Assembly (NCBI RefSeq): GCF_900115655.1
Contig: NZ_FOXF01000017.1
Span: 1 to 46,919 of the forward strand
DNA: 46,919 nucleotides
DNA from: Ruminobacter amylophilus
GTDB taxonomy: Bacteria; Pseudomonadota; Gammaproteobacteria; Enterobacterales; Succinivibrionaceae
Direction of reading: 5' to 3'
The translations under genes were made by a program, and so were the position numbers. Below are positions 27,006-36,016 of this stretch, one piece after another (the stretch's first letter is position 1; each line of letters begins with the position of its first letter). The notes beneath the pieces are model-generated. The model saw nothing but the letters and a program-made list of their open reading frames with translations. It was not told the origin of the DNA and did no database searches.

Positions 27006-27575
27006 ATGGTGTCCGGTCTCATAAACGGAATTCCAATTATTACTGATGGATGGTTGAGTTCCGCAAAAAAAATCCCTTCCAGAAATTTTAATGCCAGACC
27101 TGACAATGAGATCAGTCTTCTGGTTATTCACAATATTTCATTGCCGCCAAAAAAATTCGGTGGAGAGTATGTTGAGAAATTTTTTACGGGACAGCTGCCT
27201 GTAGAAGATGATCCTTATTTTGAAACGATTAAAGATCTGGAAGTTAGTTCTCACCTGTATATAAAAAGAACGGGGGAAGTGGTTCAGTTTGTATCATTTC
27301 TTGAAAGAGCCTGGCATGCCGGCAAGTCATGTTTTAATGGAAGAAACGCCTGCAATGATTTTGCTGTAGGTATAGAACTTGAAGGAGCTGACGATATACC
27401 ATACACAGATGAACAGTATTTAAGTCTTGAACAGGTTACCAAAGTTCTTATGAATTCATATCCGAAAATCACAGTTGACAGAATCGTAGGACATGAACAC
27501 ATCGCTCCGGACAGAAAAACAGATCCGGGACAGGCTTTTGACTGGAAGAGATTTATTGATTCACTGACAAGGTAA
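27006..27575 (+). CDS. ampD: AmpD, cytoplasmic anhydro-muropeptide amidase
   Basis: A 189-residue zinc amidase (Amidase_2 fold) that cleaves the peptide from anhydroMurNAc during wall recycling. Zinc ligands are His42 (VIHNIS), His163 and Asp173 (HIAPDRKTDPG). NDFAVGIELEGAD near 120 is characteristic. There is no signal peptide, which fits a cytoplasmic AmpD rather than AmiD. AAGGAA lies just ahead of the ATG. In many relatives loss of AmpD derepresses ampC; no ampC or ampR is visible here. Confidence 0.94.
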   Translation: MVSGLINGIPIITDGWLSSAKKIPSRNFNARPDNEISLLVIHNISLPPKKFGGEYVEKFFTGQLPVEDDPYFETIKDLEVSSHLYIKRTGEVVQFVSFLERAWHAGKSCFNGRNACNDFAVGIELEGADDIPYTDEQYLSLEQVTKVLMNSYPKITVDRIVGHEHIAPDRKTDPGQAFDWKRFIDSLTR

Positions 27576-27602
27576 TAAAGCCTGTAACATCTTGTAATAT
27601 TT

Positions 27603-27637
27603 AAAAACAGATTTGTAATATGATTTCTCTGTTTTTT
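27603..27637 (+). terminator. Terminator of ampD
   Basis: A 9-bp A/T-rich stem AAAAACAGA/TCTGTTTTT with a 16-nt loop and T tail. Confidence 0.55.
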
Positions 27638-27706
27638 GATTACAATTATAAGTAATAAAACATTGTTATTATTTTCTCAATCCGGATTAACCGGAAAGGG
27701 GGTATT

Positions 27707-28051
27707 ATGTTAAAGTTTGCTCGTATGTTGCTGCTTTCATGCTTTGTCTTGATAGGCATGACCGGTGTGGCTAATGCTCAGGTGTCCGTATCTGTTGGTG
27801 GAGGCGGAGCAGGTATTTACGTTGGACCTGATTATCCACCACCACCTCCTCCTGTTTATGGGCCTAGACCAATAGTTATAGCTCCGGTTCCGGTGGGGCC
27901 AGGATTTCATCATCACCATCATCACATGCCGCCTCCACCACCTCATCATCACCATCACCATCACCATCATCATGGTTATTATGAGCCGTATTATGGTCCA
28001 AATCCTCATCATTCCTACTTTGGACCTAATCCTCACGGACATCATCGCTAA
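27707..28051 (+). CDS. Small exported His/Pro-rich protein, unknown function
   Basis: A 114-residue protein with a clear cleavable signal peptide (MLKFARMLLLSCFVLIGMTG then VANA, cut before Gln25). The mature 90 residues contain a Gly/Val stretch, a PPPPPP run, six consecutive His, PPPPP, ten consecutive His, and a Tyr/Pro/His tail with GPNP repeats. I count 21 His in the mature part (23%). Such a sequence should bind Ni, Zn, Cu or Co in the periplasm or outside; a metal store, chaperone or sensor is possible. I recognise no named family. AAGGGGG precedes the ATG and a strong terminator follows, so it is a single-gene unit. Confidence 0.75.
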   Translation: MLKFARMLLLSCFVLIGMTGVANAQVSVSVGGGGAGIYVGPDYPPPPPPVYGPRPIVIAPVPVGPGFHHHHHHMPPPPPHHHHHHHHHHGYYEPYYGPNPHHSYFGPNPHGHHR

Positions 28052-28066
28052 CAAATGCGTCTTGAG

Positions 28067-28097
28067 AAAATCGGAAGTAAAACTTCCGATTTTTTTT
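28067..28097 (+). terminator. Terminator of the His-rich gene
   Basis: A 12-bp stem AAAATCGGAAGT/ACTTCCGATTTT (28067-28093) with a 3-nt loop, then T. Confidence 0.92.
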
Positions 28098-28196
28098 ATT
28101 TATTACATAAATGATTAGATAAATATCCACATATGAGTGAAATCAAATATAATGAGAAAAATTTTCGTTATGTAATTTTTCGGTGTTTTATTTTAT

Positions 28197-28224
28197 AATC
28201 AAGCATTGGAAAACTTGATTTTTT
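28197..28224 (+). terminator. Terminator-like hairpin in the acnB upstream region
   Basis: Stem AATCAAG/CTTGATT (28197-28203 with 28214-28220) with a 10-nt loop and six T. It follows a TATAAT box by about 45 bp, so it could end a very short transcript or attenuate acnB. Confidence 0.45.
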
Positions 28225-28309
28225 GCCATGTTGATATTTACGCATCATGATTTAAATTACTGATTGTTATTTTGATAAGCTTAAATATCTGATGAAATGT
28301 TTAAAAAGA

Positions 28310-28321
28310 TTCCGCGCGGAA
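28310..28321. promoter_or_regulatory. Perfect GC-rich palindrome upstream of acnB
   Basis: TTCCGCGCGGAA is a 12-bp perfect palindrome in otherwise very AT-rich DNA, 64 bp ahead of acnB. It may be an operator; the regulator is unknown. Confidence 0.4.
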
Positions 28322-28329
28322 GGCAAGGA

Positions 28330-28374
28330 ATGCATGGTTTAAGTAAATTCTCTTTAGTTCAGGCTTATATTTAA
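28330..28374 (+). CDS. Possible 14-residue leader peptide of acnB
   Basis: The frame encodes [18 protein letters not shown] (28320-28323) lies 6 nt ahead of the ATG, and the TAA stop (28372-28374) overlaps the AAGGAG site of acnB, so translation could be coupled. It is very short and could be chance. Confidence 0.25.
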   Translation: MHGLSKFSLVQAYI

Positions 28375-28384
28375 GGAGCACATA

Positions 28385-30949
28385 GTGTTAGATTCATATC
28401 ATGCTAAGGTTGAAGAACGTGCCAAAATTGGTGTGGTTCCAAAGCCATTAACCGTCGATGAAGTAGCTGAAGTTGTAACTCTTCTTCAGAATCCTCCAGC
28501 AGGCTCAGAAGAAGAACTTGTTTCTCTTCTTGAGAACAGAATTCCTCCTGGGGTAGACGAAGCTGCCAAGGTTAAAGCTGATTTTTTAACTAATGTGGCT
28601 GTAGGTGCTCTTAAGAGTCCTCTGATTTCAGCTGTGAGAGCTGTTGAGCTTCTTGGAACCATGCAGGGTGGATATAATGTCGCTTCATTGATTAACTTTT
28701 TAGAATTAGAAGAACTTGCTCCTACTGCTGCTAAGGCGTTGTCACATACCTTACTGATTTTTGATGCTTTTGATCAGGTTGCTTCTTTAGCTGATAAAGG
28801 CAATGAATATGCAAAGGCTGTTATTAAGTCATGGGCTGATGCAGAATGGTTTACTTCTCGTCCACAGCTTGCAGAGAAAGTTACACTGACAGTGTTCAAG
28901 GTTCCTGGTGAAACCAATACCGACGATCTGTCTCCTGCACCAGATGCATGGAGCAGACCTGATATTCCTCTTCATGCTATGGCTATGTTGAAGAATGCCC
29001 GTCCTGGTATTACTCCGGATGAAGATGGGGTTACAGGCCCTGTATCATCAATCAACAGCTTAAGAGAAAAGGGATATCCTTTAGTATATGTTGGGGATGT
29101 TGTTGGTACAGGTTCTTCAAGAAAGAGTGCAACCAACAGTGTACTGTGGTTCATGGGTAATGATATTCCTTTTGTGCCTAACAAGCGTGCCGGTGGTTTT
29201 GTTTTTGGTGGCAAGATTGCTCCTATCTTCTTTAATACAATGGAAGACGCAGGTGCATTACCTGTTGAAATGGACGTAACATCAATGAATACAGGTGATG
29301 TTATCGATGTTTACCCTTATGAAGGTAAGGTTACCGCTCATAATGATTCTAAAGTGTTATCAACCTTCTCTTTAAAGACTCAGGTGCTGCTTGACGAAGT
29401 GAGAGCCGGTGGACGTATTCCTCTCATCATTGGTCGTGGCTTGACTGCTAAGGCAAGAAAATATCTGAACCTTGGTCCTAGTGATGTGTTTGTAATGCCT
29501 AAGGAAGTAGAAGATAATGGCAAGGGATATACTCTTGCACAGAAGATTGTTGGTAGAGCATGCGGTGTTGCCGGTGTAAGACCAGGCAGTTACTGCGAAC
29601 CAAAGATGACTACTGTAGGTTCTCAGGACACTACCGGTCCTATGACAAGAGATGAACTCAAGGATTTGGCATGTCTTAATTTCAGTGCAGATCTTGTAAT
29701 GCAGTCATTCTGTCATACTGCAGCATATCCAAAGCCTGTTGATGTTGTTACCCATGATACTTTACCTAAGTTTATAGAGGAAAGAGGCGGTGTTGCATTA
29801 AGACCGGGTGATGGCGTAATTCACAGCTGGTTAAACAGAATGGTTCTTCCTGATACTGTTGGTACAGGTGGCGATTCTCATACCAGATTCCCAATGGGGG
29901 TTTCATTCCCTGCTGGTTCAGGTCTTGTTGCTTTTGCCGCTGCAACCGGCGTTATGCCTCTTGATATGCCTGAATCAGTTCTGGTTAAATTCAAGGGAAC
30001 AATGCAGCCTGGTATTACTTTAAGAGATCTTGTTCATGCCATTCCTCTTAAAGCCATTGAAATGGGACTTCTTACCGTAGAGAAGAAGGGAAAGAAGAAT
30101 ATTTTCTCAGGCAGAATTCTTGAAATTCAGGGCTTGCCAGATCTTAAGGTTGAACAGGCATTTGAACTTGCTGATGCGTCTGCTGAAAGATCTGCTGCAG
30201 GCTGTACTGTAGCTCTGAACAAAGAACCTCTAATTGAATACATTAAGTCTAATATCACTCTGCTTAATTGGATGATCAAGGAAGGCTATCAGAGCAAGGA
30301 CACTCTTGCAAAGCGTGTTAAGGCAATGGAAGCTTGGCTGGCAAATCCTGAGCTGTTAAAGGCTGACGATGATGCTGAATACGCAGCTGTAATTGAAATC
30401 AATATGGATGAGATCAAGGAACCAATTCTCTGCGCTCCTAATGATCCTGATGATGCGAGAACTTTAAGCGATGTTGCTGGAAAGCAGATTGATGAAGTAT
30501 TTATCGGTTCATGTATGACTAACATTGGTCACTACAGAGCTGCGGCTACCATTCTGGAAAAGTGCAAGAATCAGTTACCTGTAAAGCTTTGGATAGCTCC
30601 TCCTACCAAGATGGATCGTGCTGAAATCATTCATGAAGGTCTTTACAGTGTATTTGGAAAGGTAGGTACTCGTTGTGAAATACCTGGTTGTTCATTATGT
30701 ATGGGAAATCAGGCTCGTGTGGCTGATAATGCTACTGTTATTTCAACTTCAACCCGCAACTTCCCTAATCGTCTGGGACAGGGAGCTAATGTTTATCTTG
30801 CTTCAGCAGAATTGGCAACAGTTGCTTCTGTTTTAGGAAGAATCCCGACCAAGGAAGAATACCTTGAAGGTGTTAAGGCTCTTGACGGTAAGAAGGACAA
30901 GGTATACTCATACCTGAAATTTAATGAAATGCCTGAGTATACTGCCTAA
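28385..30949 (+). CDS. acnB: AcnB, aconitate hydratase B
   Basis: An 854-residue [4Fe-4S] enzyme interconverting citrate and isocitrate. Domains follow the AcnB order: N-terminal HEAT-like domain (1 to about 160), swivel domain (about 165-380), then the catalytic domains. Cluster ligands are Cys710 (GSCMTNIGH), Cys769 and Cys772 (GCSLCMGN), at the same numbers as in E. coli. The start is GTG at 28385 with AAGGAG 6 nt upstream. Presence of an intact aconitase means the oxidative branch to 2-oxoglutarate may still run for glutamate synthesis. It stands alone; aceEF-lpd, its usual neighbours in E. coli, are missing. Confidence 0.96.
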   Translation: MLDSYHAKVEERAKIGVVPKPLTVDEVAEVVTLLQNPPAGSEEELVSLLENRIPPGVDEAAKVKADFLTNVAVGALKSPLISAVRAVELLGTMQGGYNVASLINFLELEELAPTAAKALSHTLLIFDAFDQVASLADKGNEYAKAVIKSWADAEWFTSRPQLAEKVTLTVFKVPGETNTDDLSPAPDAWSRPDIPLHAMAMLKNARPGITPDEDGVTGPVSSINSLREKGYPLVYVGDVVGTGSSRKSATNSVLWFMGNDIPFVPNKRAGGFVFGGKIAPIFFNTMEDAGALPVEMDVTSMNTGDVIDVYPYEGKVTAHNDSKVLSTFSLKTQVLLDEVRAGGRIPLIIGRGLTAKARKYLNLGPSDVFVMPKEVEDNGKGYTLAQKIVGRACGVAGVRPGSYCEPKMTTVGSQDTTGPMTRDELKDLACLNFSADLVMQSFCHTAAYPKPVDVVTHDTLPKFIEERGGVALRPGDGVIHSWLNRMVLPDTVGTGGDSHTRFPMGVSFPAGSGLVAFAAATGVMPLDMPESVLVKFKGTMQPGITLRDLVHAIPLKAIEMGLLTVEKKGKKNIFSGRILEIQGLPDLKVEQAFELADASAERSAAGCTVALNKEPLIEYIKSNITLLNWMIKEGYQSKDTLAKRVKAMEAWLANPELLKADDDAEYAAVIEINMDEIKEPILCAPNDPDDARTLSDVAGKQIDEVFIGSCMTNIGHYRAAATILEKCKNQLPVKLWIAPPTKMDRAEIIHEGLYSVFGKVGTRCEIPGCSLCMGNQARVADNATVISTSTRNFPNRLGQGANVYLASAELATVASVLGRIPTKEEYLEGVKALDGKKDKVYSYLKFNEMPEYTA

Positions 30950-30972
30950 TCTGAAATAGGAGTATTCTGGAC

Positions 30973-31007
30973 AAGGGCTGTTTCCATGGATGAAACAGCC
31001 CTTTTTT
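30973..31007 (+). terminator. Terminator of acnB
   Basis: A 12-bp stem AAGGGCTGTTTC/GAAACAGCCCTT (30973-31003), 7-nt loop, T tail. Confidence 0.92.
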
Positions 31008-31122
31008 GTTTATCTGCTGATCGTTATGCACATGTTTGGGGCGTTTCTTTATTTATTGTGCACATATTTAAAAGTTAGTGACTGTATTTACAAGTTTAAT
31101 CGCTTTTTGTGAGTTTGAATTA

Positions 31123-31138
31123 TGGCACGTTCTTTGAA
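31123..31138 (+). promoter_or_regulatory. sigma54-like promoter of glnB
   Basis: TGGCACG-TTCT-TTGAA matches the -24/-12 consensus TGGCACG-N4-TTGCA except for the C of the -12 GC, which is usually near-invariant. Upstream, TGCAC near 31026 and TGTGCACA near 31058 resemble NtrC half sites. Confidence 0.4.
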
Positions 31139-31171
31139 TGAATATTAGAGTGTATTTTTGGTGAGGAGTGA

Positions 31172-31513
<342 letters not shown>

Positions 31514-31551
31514 CAGTTATTAGCTAATTCGGTTTTTATTCACATTCATTT

Positions 31552-31578
31552 GTCCTGTATTGAATACAGGACTTTTTT
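31552..31578 (+). terminator. Terminator of glnB
   Basis: Perfect 9-bp stem GTCCTGTAT/ATACAGGAC with loop TGA and six T. Confidence 0.92.
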
Positions 31579-31646
31579 AAACTTTTATGCATTTTAGATT
31601 TATAGGATGCATTTTTGTTTAACAGATGAAAATGGAAACTAATATG

Positions 31647-32111
31647 TCAGTTTTCAAATAAATCCCTGATGCTTTCATAGAGATCCACAATATCAACATC
31701 AATTTTTGGTGTTACAAATATTGTGTCATCTCCTGCAATGGTACCCAGAATACCTTCTGCCTTTCTTACAGAATCTAGCATTCTGGCAATCATCTGAGCG
31801 CTTCCGGGACTTGTATGAATGACAATGATGTTGTTGTTATGCGCAATGTCTAAAACAAGTGATTTGATAGTCTTGTCTATGGTTGGAATGCCTGTTTCCA
31901 AAGGAAGACAGTAAACCATAACCATTTTGGCATTACGTCTGCGTACTGCTCCGAATTTGGTAAGCATTCTGGATACTTTTGACTGATTCATGTTAGAGAA
32001 CCCTTTGGCAAGCAAAGCATCCGCAATCTCGGTTTGAGAGCTGTAGCATTCAGCCCCGAGTAATTCAAGAAAAACTCTTTCTAAAGAGTCTTGATTGTTT
32101 AGATCTTCCAT
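31647..32111 (-). CDS. argR: ArgR, arginine repressor
   Basis: A 154-residue protein when started at the ATG at 32111, close to the 156 residues of E. coli ArgR. The N-terminal winged helix contains [14 protein letters not shown] and [16 protein letters not shown]. The C-terminal domain has the hexamer and arginine-binding motif [15 protein letters not shown] and [15 protein letters not shown] lies 8 nt ahead of this ATG; upstream in-frame ATGs (32117, 32186) are poorly placed. It is divergent from mdh, as in E. coli. ARG-box-like palindromes just upstream suggest autorepression. Confidence 0.95.
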   Translation of the reverse strand: MEDLNNQDSLERVFLELLGAECYSSQTEIADALLAKGFSNMNQSKVSRMLTKFGAVRRRNAKMVMVYCLPLETGIPTIDKTIKSLVLDIAHNNNIIVIHTSPGSAQMIARMLDSVRKAEGILGTIAGDDTIFVTPKIDVDIVDLYESIRDLFEN

Positions 32112-32158
32112 TTTCATTACCTCAGATATCTGTCGAATTATAACAGGAATAGAACGGA

Positions 32159-32195
32159 AATGCATAATTATGCACTTTATTTGCATAATTTTTTA
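32159..32195. promoter_or_regulatory. Tandem ARG boxes upstream of argR
   Basis: TGCATAATTATGCA (32161-32174) is a perfect palindrome matching TGNATWWWWATNCA. A second half-box TGCATAAT begins at 32182, 21 bp further on, the usual two-turn spacing (18-bp boxes with a 3-bp gap). Confidence 0.65.
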
Positions 32196-32244
32196 TAGAT
32201 GTAAAGGAAAAATGATTTATTGAAGTGACGCAAATTTATTAAAG

Positions 32245-32258
32245 TTGATTTGTATCAC
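32245..32258 (+). promoter_or_regulatory. FNR-like box in the argR-mdh intergenic region
   Basis: TTGAT-TTGT-ATCAC matches the FNR consensus TTGAT-N4-ATCAA at 9 of 10 positions, about 170 bp ahead of mdh. CRP-family paralogues could also use it. Confidence 0.35.
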
Positions 32259-32427
32259 GTTTAACAAAAAAGAAAATTCAAAAATAAAGGTGATATGAGC
32301 TCAAAAATTTGAATTTAGACGTCATTTTAAGGTGCTAAATATAGCAGTTATTATTGTTTTAGAGTAATATACTCGAATTGAATATTAGTGTATAAGAATA
32401 AGTAAAAATTACAGAGGATCCGTAATA

Positions 32428-33372
32428 ATGAAAATTGCAGTTTTAGGTGCAGCAGGTGGTATTGGCCAGCCGTTATCTCTTCTTTTGAAAAACCAGTTAC
32501 CAAAAGGTTCTGAATTATCTCTTTATGACGTTGCTCCATCAACCCCTGGCGTAGCAGTTGATTTAAGCCACATCCCTACCAATGTATCAGTTGAAGGTTT
32601 TACCGGTGACGAAGGTCTGGTAAAGGCTGTTTCTGGTGCCTCTGTTGTTGTTATTCCAGCCGGTATGGCCAGAAAGCCAGGTATGGATCGCAGTGACTTG
32701 TTCAAGTTTAATGCCAACATTGTTAAGGGATTGGTAGAAGCAGTTGCCAAGCATGCACCAAAGGCTTGTATCGCTATTATCACCAACCCTGTAAACACAA
32801 TGGTTCCATTAGCAGCCGAAGTATTAAAGAAGGCTGGTTGCTATGATAAGAAGCGCTTATTCGGTGTTACTATGCTTGATACCCTGCGTGCTGAAACATT
32901 CTGGGCTGATGCAACCAACAGCTGTCGTTGTTCAGCCAAGGTTCCGGTAATCGGCGGTCACAGTGGCACTACAATTCTTCCTTTATTCTCTCAGGCTGAA
33001 GGTTATGAAAAACTTTCTGCTGATCAGATTGAAAAGCTGACTCTTCATGTACAGAACGCTGGTACTGAAGTGGTTGAAGCCAAGGGGTCTGGTTCTGCTA
33101 CTCTGTCAATGGCAGCTGCCGGTGCTCGTTTTGCATTAGCTATTGTTCGCGGTTTAAGCGGTGAAGAAAATGTTGTTGAACCAGCTTATGTTGAAAGCGA
33201 AACTGGTTATGCTTCATTCTTCGCTCAGCCTTTACTGCTCGGTACTGAAGGTGTTAAGGAATATCTGCCAATCGGCAAGTTAAGCTCTTTTGAAGAAAAT
33301 GCTCTTAACGGTATGTTAGATATCCTTAAGAAAGACATTCAGCAGGGCGTTGATTTTGTAAACAACAACTAA
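32428..33372 (+). CDS. mdh: Malate dehydrogenase (NAD)
   Basis: A 314-residue enzyme interconverting malate and oxaloacetate. N-terminal NAD-binding [14 protein letters not shown], the substrate-loop arginines ([11 protein letters not shown] near 82), the TNPVN motif near 119 and the active-site His in VIGGHSG near 178 are visible. In a succinate-forming anaerobe it would supply malate for the reductive branch; that role is inferred. GAGG precedes the ATG; divergent from argR. Confidence 0.97.
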   Translation: MKIAVLGAAGGIGQPLSLLLKNQLPKGSELSLYDVAPSTPGVAVDLSHIPTNVSVEGFTGDEGLVKAVSGASVVVIPAGMARKPGMDRSDLFKFNANIVKGLVEAVAKHAPKACIAIITNPVNTMVPLAAEVLKKAGCYDKKRLFGVTMLDTLRAETFWADATNSCRCSAKVPVIGGHSGTTILPLFSQAEGYEKLSADQIEKLTLHVQNAGTEVVEAKGSGSATLSMAAAGARFALAIVRGLSGEENVVEPAYVESETGYASFFAQPLLLGTEGVKEYLPIGKLSSFEENALNGMLDILKKDIQQGVDFVNNN

Positions 33373-33392
33373 TTCTGGAGTATGTTTGAGTG

Positions 33393-33423
33393 AAAGGCCG
33401 TACTAAACTACGGCCTTTTTTGT
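33393..33423 (+). terminator. Terminator of mdh
   Basis: Stem AAAGGCCGTA/TACGGCCTTT (33393-33418), 6-nt loop, T tail. Confidence 0.92.
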
Positions 33424-33511
33424 TGTTTACATGAGTTCTGTAAAACATTACATAGTGAGATCTTTCATATATCTTGGTTAGCTTTCACTATTAAAATGTT
33501 GTCGCCTCAAT

Positions 33512-33517
33512 TATAAT
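33512..33517 (+). promoter_or_regulatory. -10 box of a likely ffh promoter
   Basis: TATAAT 70 bp upstream of ffh; no good -35 is seen at 16-18 bp. Confidence 0.35.
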
Positions 33518-33587
33518 GTGCTAGGTGTAAGATTAATTATTTTGTGTCTGGAAATACAGAGCCCAGATCTTTTTTATGGATTAAAAA

Positions 33588-34964
33588 ATGTTTGAAAATT
33601 TAACTCAGAGATTGACTAAGACCCTGCGTAATATCACAGGACAGGGGAAATTAACAGAAGATAATATCAAGGATACTCTTCGTGAAGTTAGAATGGCTCT
33701 TCTTGAAGCAGACGTTGCCTTGCCGGTGGTTAAGGATTTTATTGCTGAAGTAAAGACCAAGGCTCTTGGTCAGGAAGTGAATCAGGCTCTTAATCCGGGA
33801 CAGGAATTCGTAAAGATTGTTTTCGAAGAACTAAAGCTTGTTATGGGTGATGAGTGTGCGGAACTTAATCTTGCGACTCAGCCTCCTGCTGTCGTTCTTA
33901 TGGCTGGTTTACAGGGTGCTGGTAAGACAACAACTGTTGCAAAACTAGCAAAGTACCTTAAAGACAGAGAAAAGAAGAAGGTAATGGTTGTGAGTGCTGA
34001 CGTGTACAGACCTGCAGCTATTGAGCAGTTAAAGACTCTTGCTGAAACAGTAGGAGTGGAGTTCTTTCCGTCAACTGTTGAAGATAAACCTCTTGATATT
34101 GTCCGCAATGCCTTGGCATCAGCCAAGATTAAGTTCATGGATGTTTTACTTGTGGATACTGCCGGTCGTCTGCATGTGGACGAAGACATGATGAATGAAA
34201 TCAAGGAAATTCATGCTGATATCAATCCGGTCGAGACACTATTTGTGGTGGATGCCATGACTGGTCAGGATGCCGCCAATACTGCCAAGGCTTTCAATGA
34301 TGCATTACCTTTAACCGGTATTATTCTTACTAAGATGGATGGTGATGCCCGTGGCGGTGCGGCACTTTCTGTCCGTAAGATAACCGGAAAGCCTATCAAA
34401 TTCCTCGGAGCTGGTGAAAAAATTGAAGCACTTGATCCATTCCATCCTGAACGTATGGCAAGTCGAATTCTTGACATGGGTGATATCTTATCTCTTGTTG
34501 AAGAGATGGAACGTAAGGTTGATAAGAAGCAGGCTGAAAAACTGGCAGACAAATTCAAGACCGGTAAGGATTTTGACTTCGATGATTTCAGAGCTCAGAT
34601 TGTTCAGATGCGCAATATGGGTGGTATTGCCAGCATGCTGGATAAATTACCTGGCATGAGTGCTCTTCCGGACGAAATTAAGGATAAGGTAGACGATAAG
34701 ATTATTTATCGAAAAGAAGCCATCATCAATTCAATGACCATTAAGGAAAGAAGACATCCGGAAATTATTAAGGCATCTCGTAAGAAGAGAATAGCAGATG
34801 GTGCTGGTGTCGAAGTTACCGAAGTAACAAAACTGATAAGAGAGTTTACTCAGATGCAGCACATGATGAAACGTCTGCAGAGTAAGGGCGGGCTTCGTAA
34901 GATGCTTAATCTGGTGAAGGATCTTATGCCTGCCGCAGGTTTCAAGATGCCTCCTCAACAGTAA
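33588..34964 (+). CDS. ffh: Ffh, signal recognition particle GTPase
   Basis: A 458-residue SRP54 protein. The N domain (1 to about 85) is followed by the G domain with P-loop GLQGAGKT (107-114), DTAGR near 191 and TKMDGDARGG near 246. The methionine-rich M domain (about 300-450; QMRNMGGIASMLDKLPGM, then MQHMMKRL) binds 4.5S RNA and signal sequences. It delivers nascent membrane proteins to FtsY/SecYEG. It stands ahead of the rpsP operon, a common arrangement, but with its own terminator. Confidence 0.97.
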   Translation: MFENLTQRLTKTLRNITGQGKLTEDNIKDTLREVRMALLEADVALPVVKDFIAEVKTKALGQEVNQALNPGQEFVKIVFEELKLVMGDECAELNLATQPPAVVLMAGLQGAGKTTTVAKLAKYLKDREKKKVMVVSADVYRPAAIEQLKTLAETVGVEFFPSTVEDKPLDIVRNALASAKIKFMDVLLVDTAGRLHVDEDMMNEIKEIHADINPVETLFVVDAMTGQDAANTAKAFNDALPLTGIILTKMDGDARGGAALSVRKITGKPIKFLGAGEKIEALDPFHPERMASRILDMGDILSLVEEMERKVDKKQAEKLADKFKTGKDFDFDDFRAQIVQMRNMGGIASMLDKLPGMSALPDEIKDKVDDKIIYRKEAIINSMTIKERRHPEIIKASRKKRIADGAGVEVTEVTKLIREFTQMQHMMKRLQSKGGLRKMLNLVKDLMPAAGFKMPPQQ

Positions 34965-34981
34965 AAAATTATATTTGCTCT

Positions 34982-35012
34982 AAAAGCCATTGCTGATTGC
35001 AATGGCTTTTTT
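34982..35012 (+). terminator. Terminator of ffh
   Basis: A 12-bp stem AAAAGCCATTGC/GCAATGGCTTTT with loop TGATT, then T. Confidence 0.92.
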
Positions 35013-35147
35013 AATTTTTTCCATAAAAAATTTAGATATTGTGCAAATTTTACTTGATTAATTCTCAAAAAAAGTTAAAATTTTTCAACCTATTTTGTAT
35101 ATGGCGAAATTGTTTTGTCAGTTAATTAACCTTATATAGAGGAAAAT

Positions 35148-35396
35148 ATGGTAGTTATTCGTTTACAGCGTGGTGGTTCTAAAAAGCGTCCATTTTATCA
35201 CGTAGTAGTTGCTGATTCACGTCGTGCTCTCAGCGGTAGATACATCGAAGACATCGGTTTCTACAATCCGATTGCTCAGGGCAATGAAGTTAAGCTCAAT
35301 CTTAACCTTGACAAGGTTACTGAATGGGTTGGCAAGGGTGCTCAGCTTTCTGATCGTGTAAAGAAGCTCGTTAAGGATGCCAAGGCTAACGCTTAA
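35148..35396 (+). CDS. rpsP: Ribosomal protein S16
   Basis: An 82-residue small-subunit protein, the same length as in E. coli. [20 protein letters not shown] and the GFYNP motif near 38 identify it. It leads the rpsP-rimM-trmD-rplS operon, conserved across proteobacteria. AGAGGA lies ahead of the ATG. Confidence 0.97.
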   Translation: MVVIRLQRGGSKKRPFYHVVVADSRRALSGRYIEDIGFYNPIAQGNEVKLNLNLDKVTEWVGKGAQLSDRVKKLVKDAKANA

Positions 35397-35460
35397 GTTG
35401 ATGCTGATGGTATTTGATTACCACGGTTTTTTAACAGAGTGATGAGATATAGGGATTAGT

Positions 35461-35988
35461 ATGGATAAAGAAGTACCTGAAGTAATGGGCCGTTTTGGTG
35501 CCGTTTTTGGAATCAAAGGCTATATTAAGGTTTTTTCTTATACAGAGGATCCTGAAAGTCTTTTTAGCTATAAGCCCTGGTTTTATCGTAAGCCAGGCGG
35601 GCAGTGGCAGAGTATAGAAATAACAGATGCAAAGCCACATGCTGACAGCTATATCGTGAAAATCAAAGGTTTTGATGTTCGCGAGGTAGTTCAGGGCTTT
35701 ACAGGTAGTGACATTGGTATACTCCCTAGCTCCTTACCTAAATTGCCTGAAGGAGTTTTCCGTTGGATCGAGCTTATCGGTCTTAGGGCAGTTACTCTGG
35801 ATGGATATGATTTAGGTATCGTGTCTAACATGATGGAAACAGGGGCCAATGACGTGTTAGTTGTTAAGGCCAGAAAAGATGACAAGTATGAAATTAAGGA
35901 AAGACTAATACCTTATTTACCACATGTGGTAAAGAATGTTGATCTTGACGAAAAAGTAATACAAGTTGATTGGGAACCTGACTTCTAA
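35461..35988 (+). CDS. rimM: RimM, 16S rRNA processing factor
   Basis: A 175-residue assembly factor for the 30S head that binds S19. GRFGAVFGIKGYIKVFSYTE forms the start of the N-terminal beta-barrel; the C-terminal PRC-barrel domain contains GVFRWIELIGLRA and ERLIPYLPHVVKNVDL. It is the second gene of the rpsP operon; AGGGA precedes the ATG. Confidence 0.95.
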   Translation: MDKEVPEVMGRFGAVFGIKGYIKVFSYTEDPESLFSYKPWFYRKPGGQWQSIEITDAKPHADSYIVKIKGFDVREVVQGFTGSDIGILPSSLPKLPEGVFRWIELIGLRAVTLDGYDLGIVSNMMETGANDVLVVKARKDDKYEIKERLIPYLPHVVKNVDLDEKVIQVDWEPDF

Positions 35989-36016
35989 ACAGATTCGGTA
36001 ATATGATGAGGTATTT

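Larger units (their letters stand above)
28098..28384 (+). other. Upstream region of acnB
   Basis: AT-rich DNA with a TATAAT box (28148-28153), a terminator-like hairpin (28197-28224), a GC-rich palindrome (28310-28321) and a possible 14-codon leader frame (28330-28374) ending in the acnB ribosome site. These are listed separately. Confidence 0.5.

Noticed and set aside
27737-28054. 105-codon open frame antisense to the His-rich gene, very rich in Met and Trp
   Set aside because: CAT/CAC and CCA repeats read backwards give ATG and TGG codons. It is a composition shadow without a ribosome site; the forward frame has a signal peptide and a strong ribosome site.
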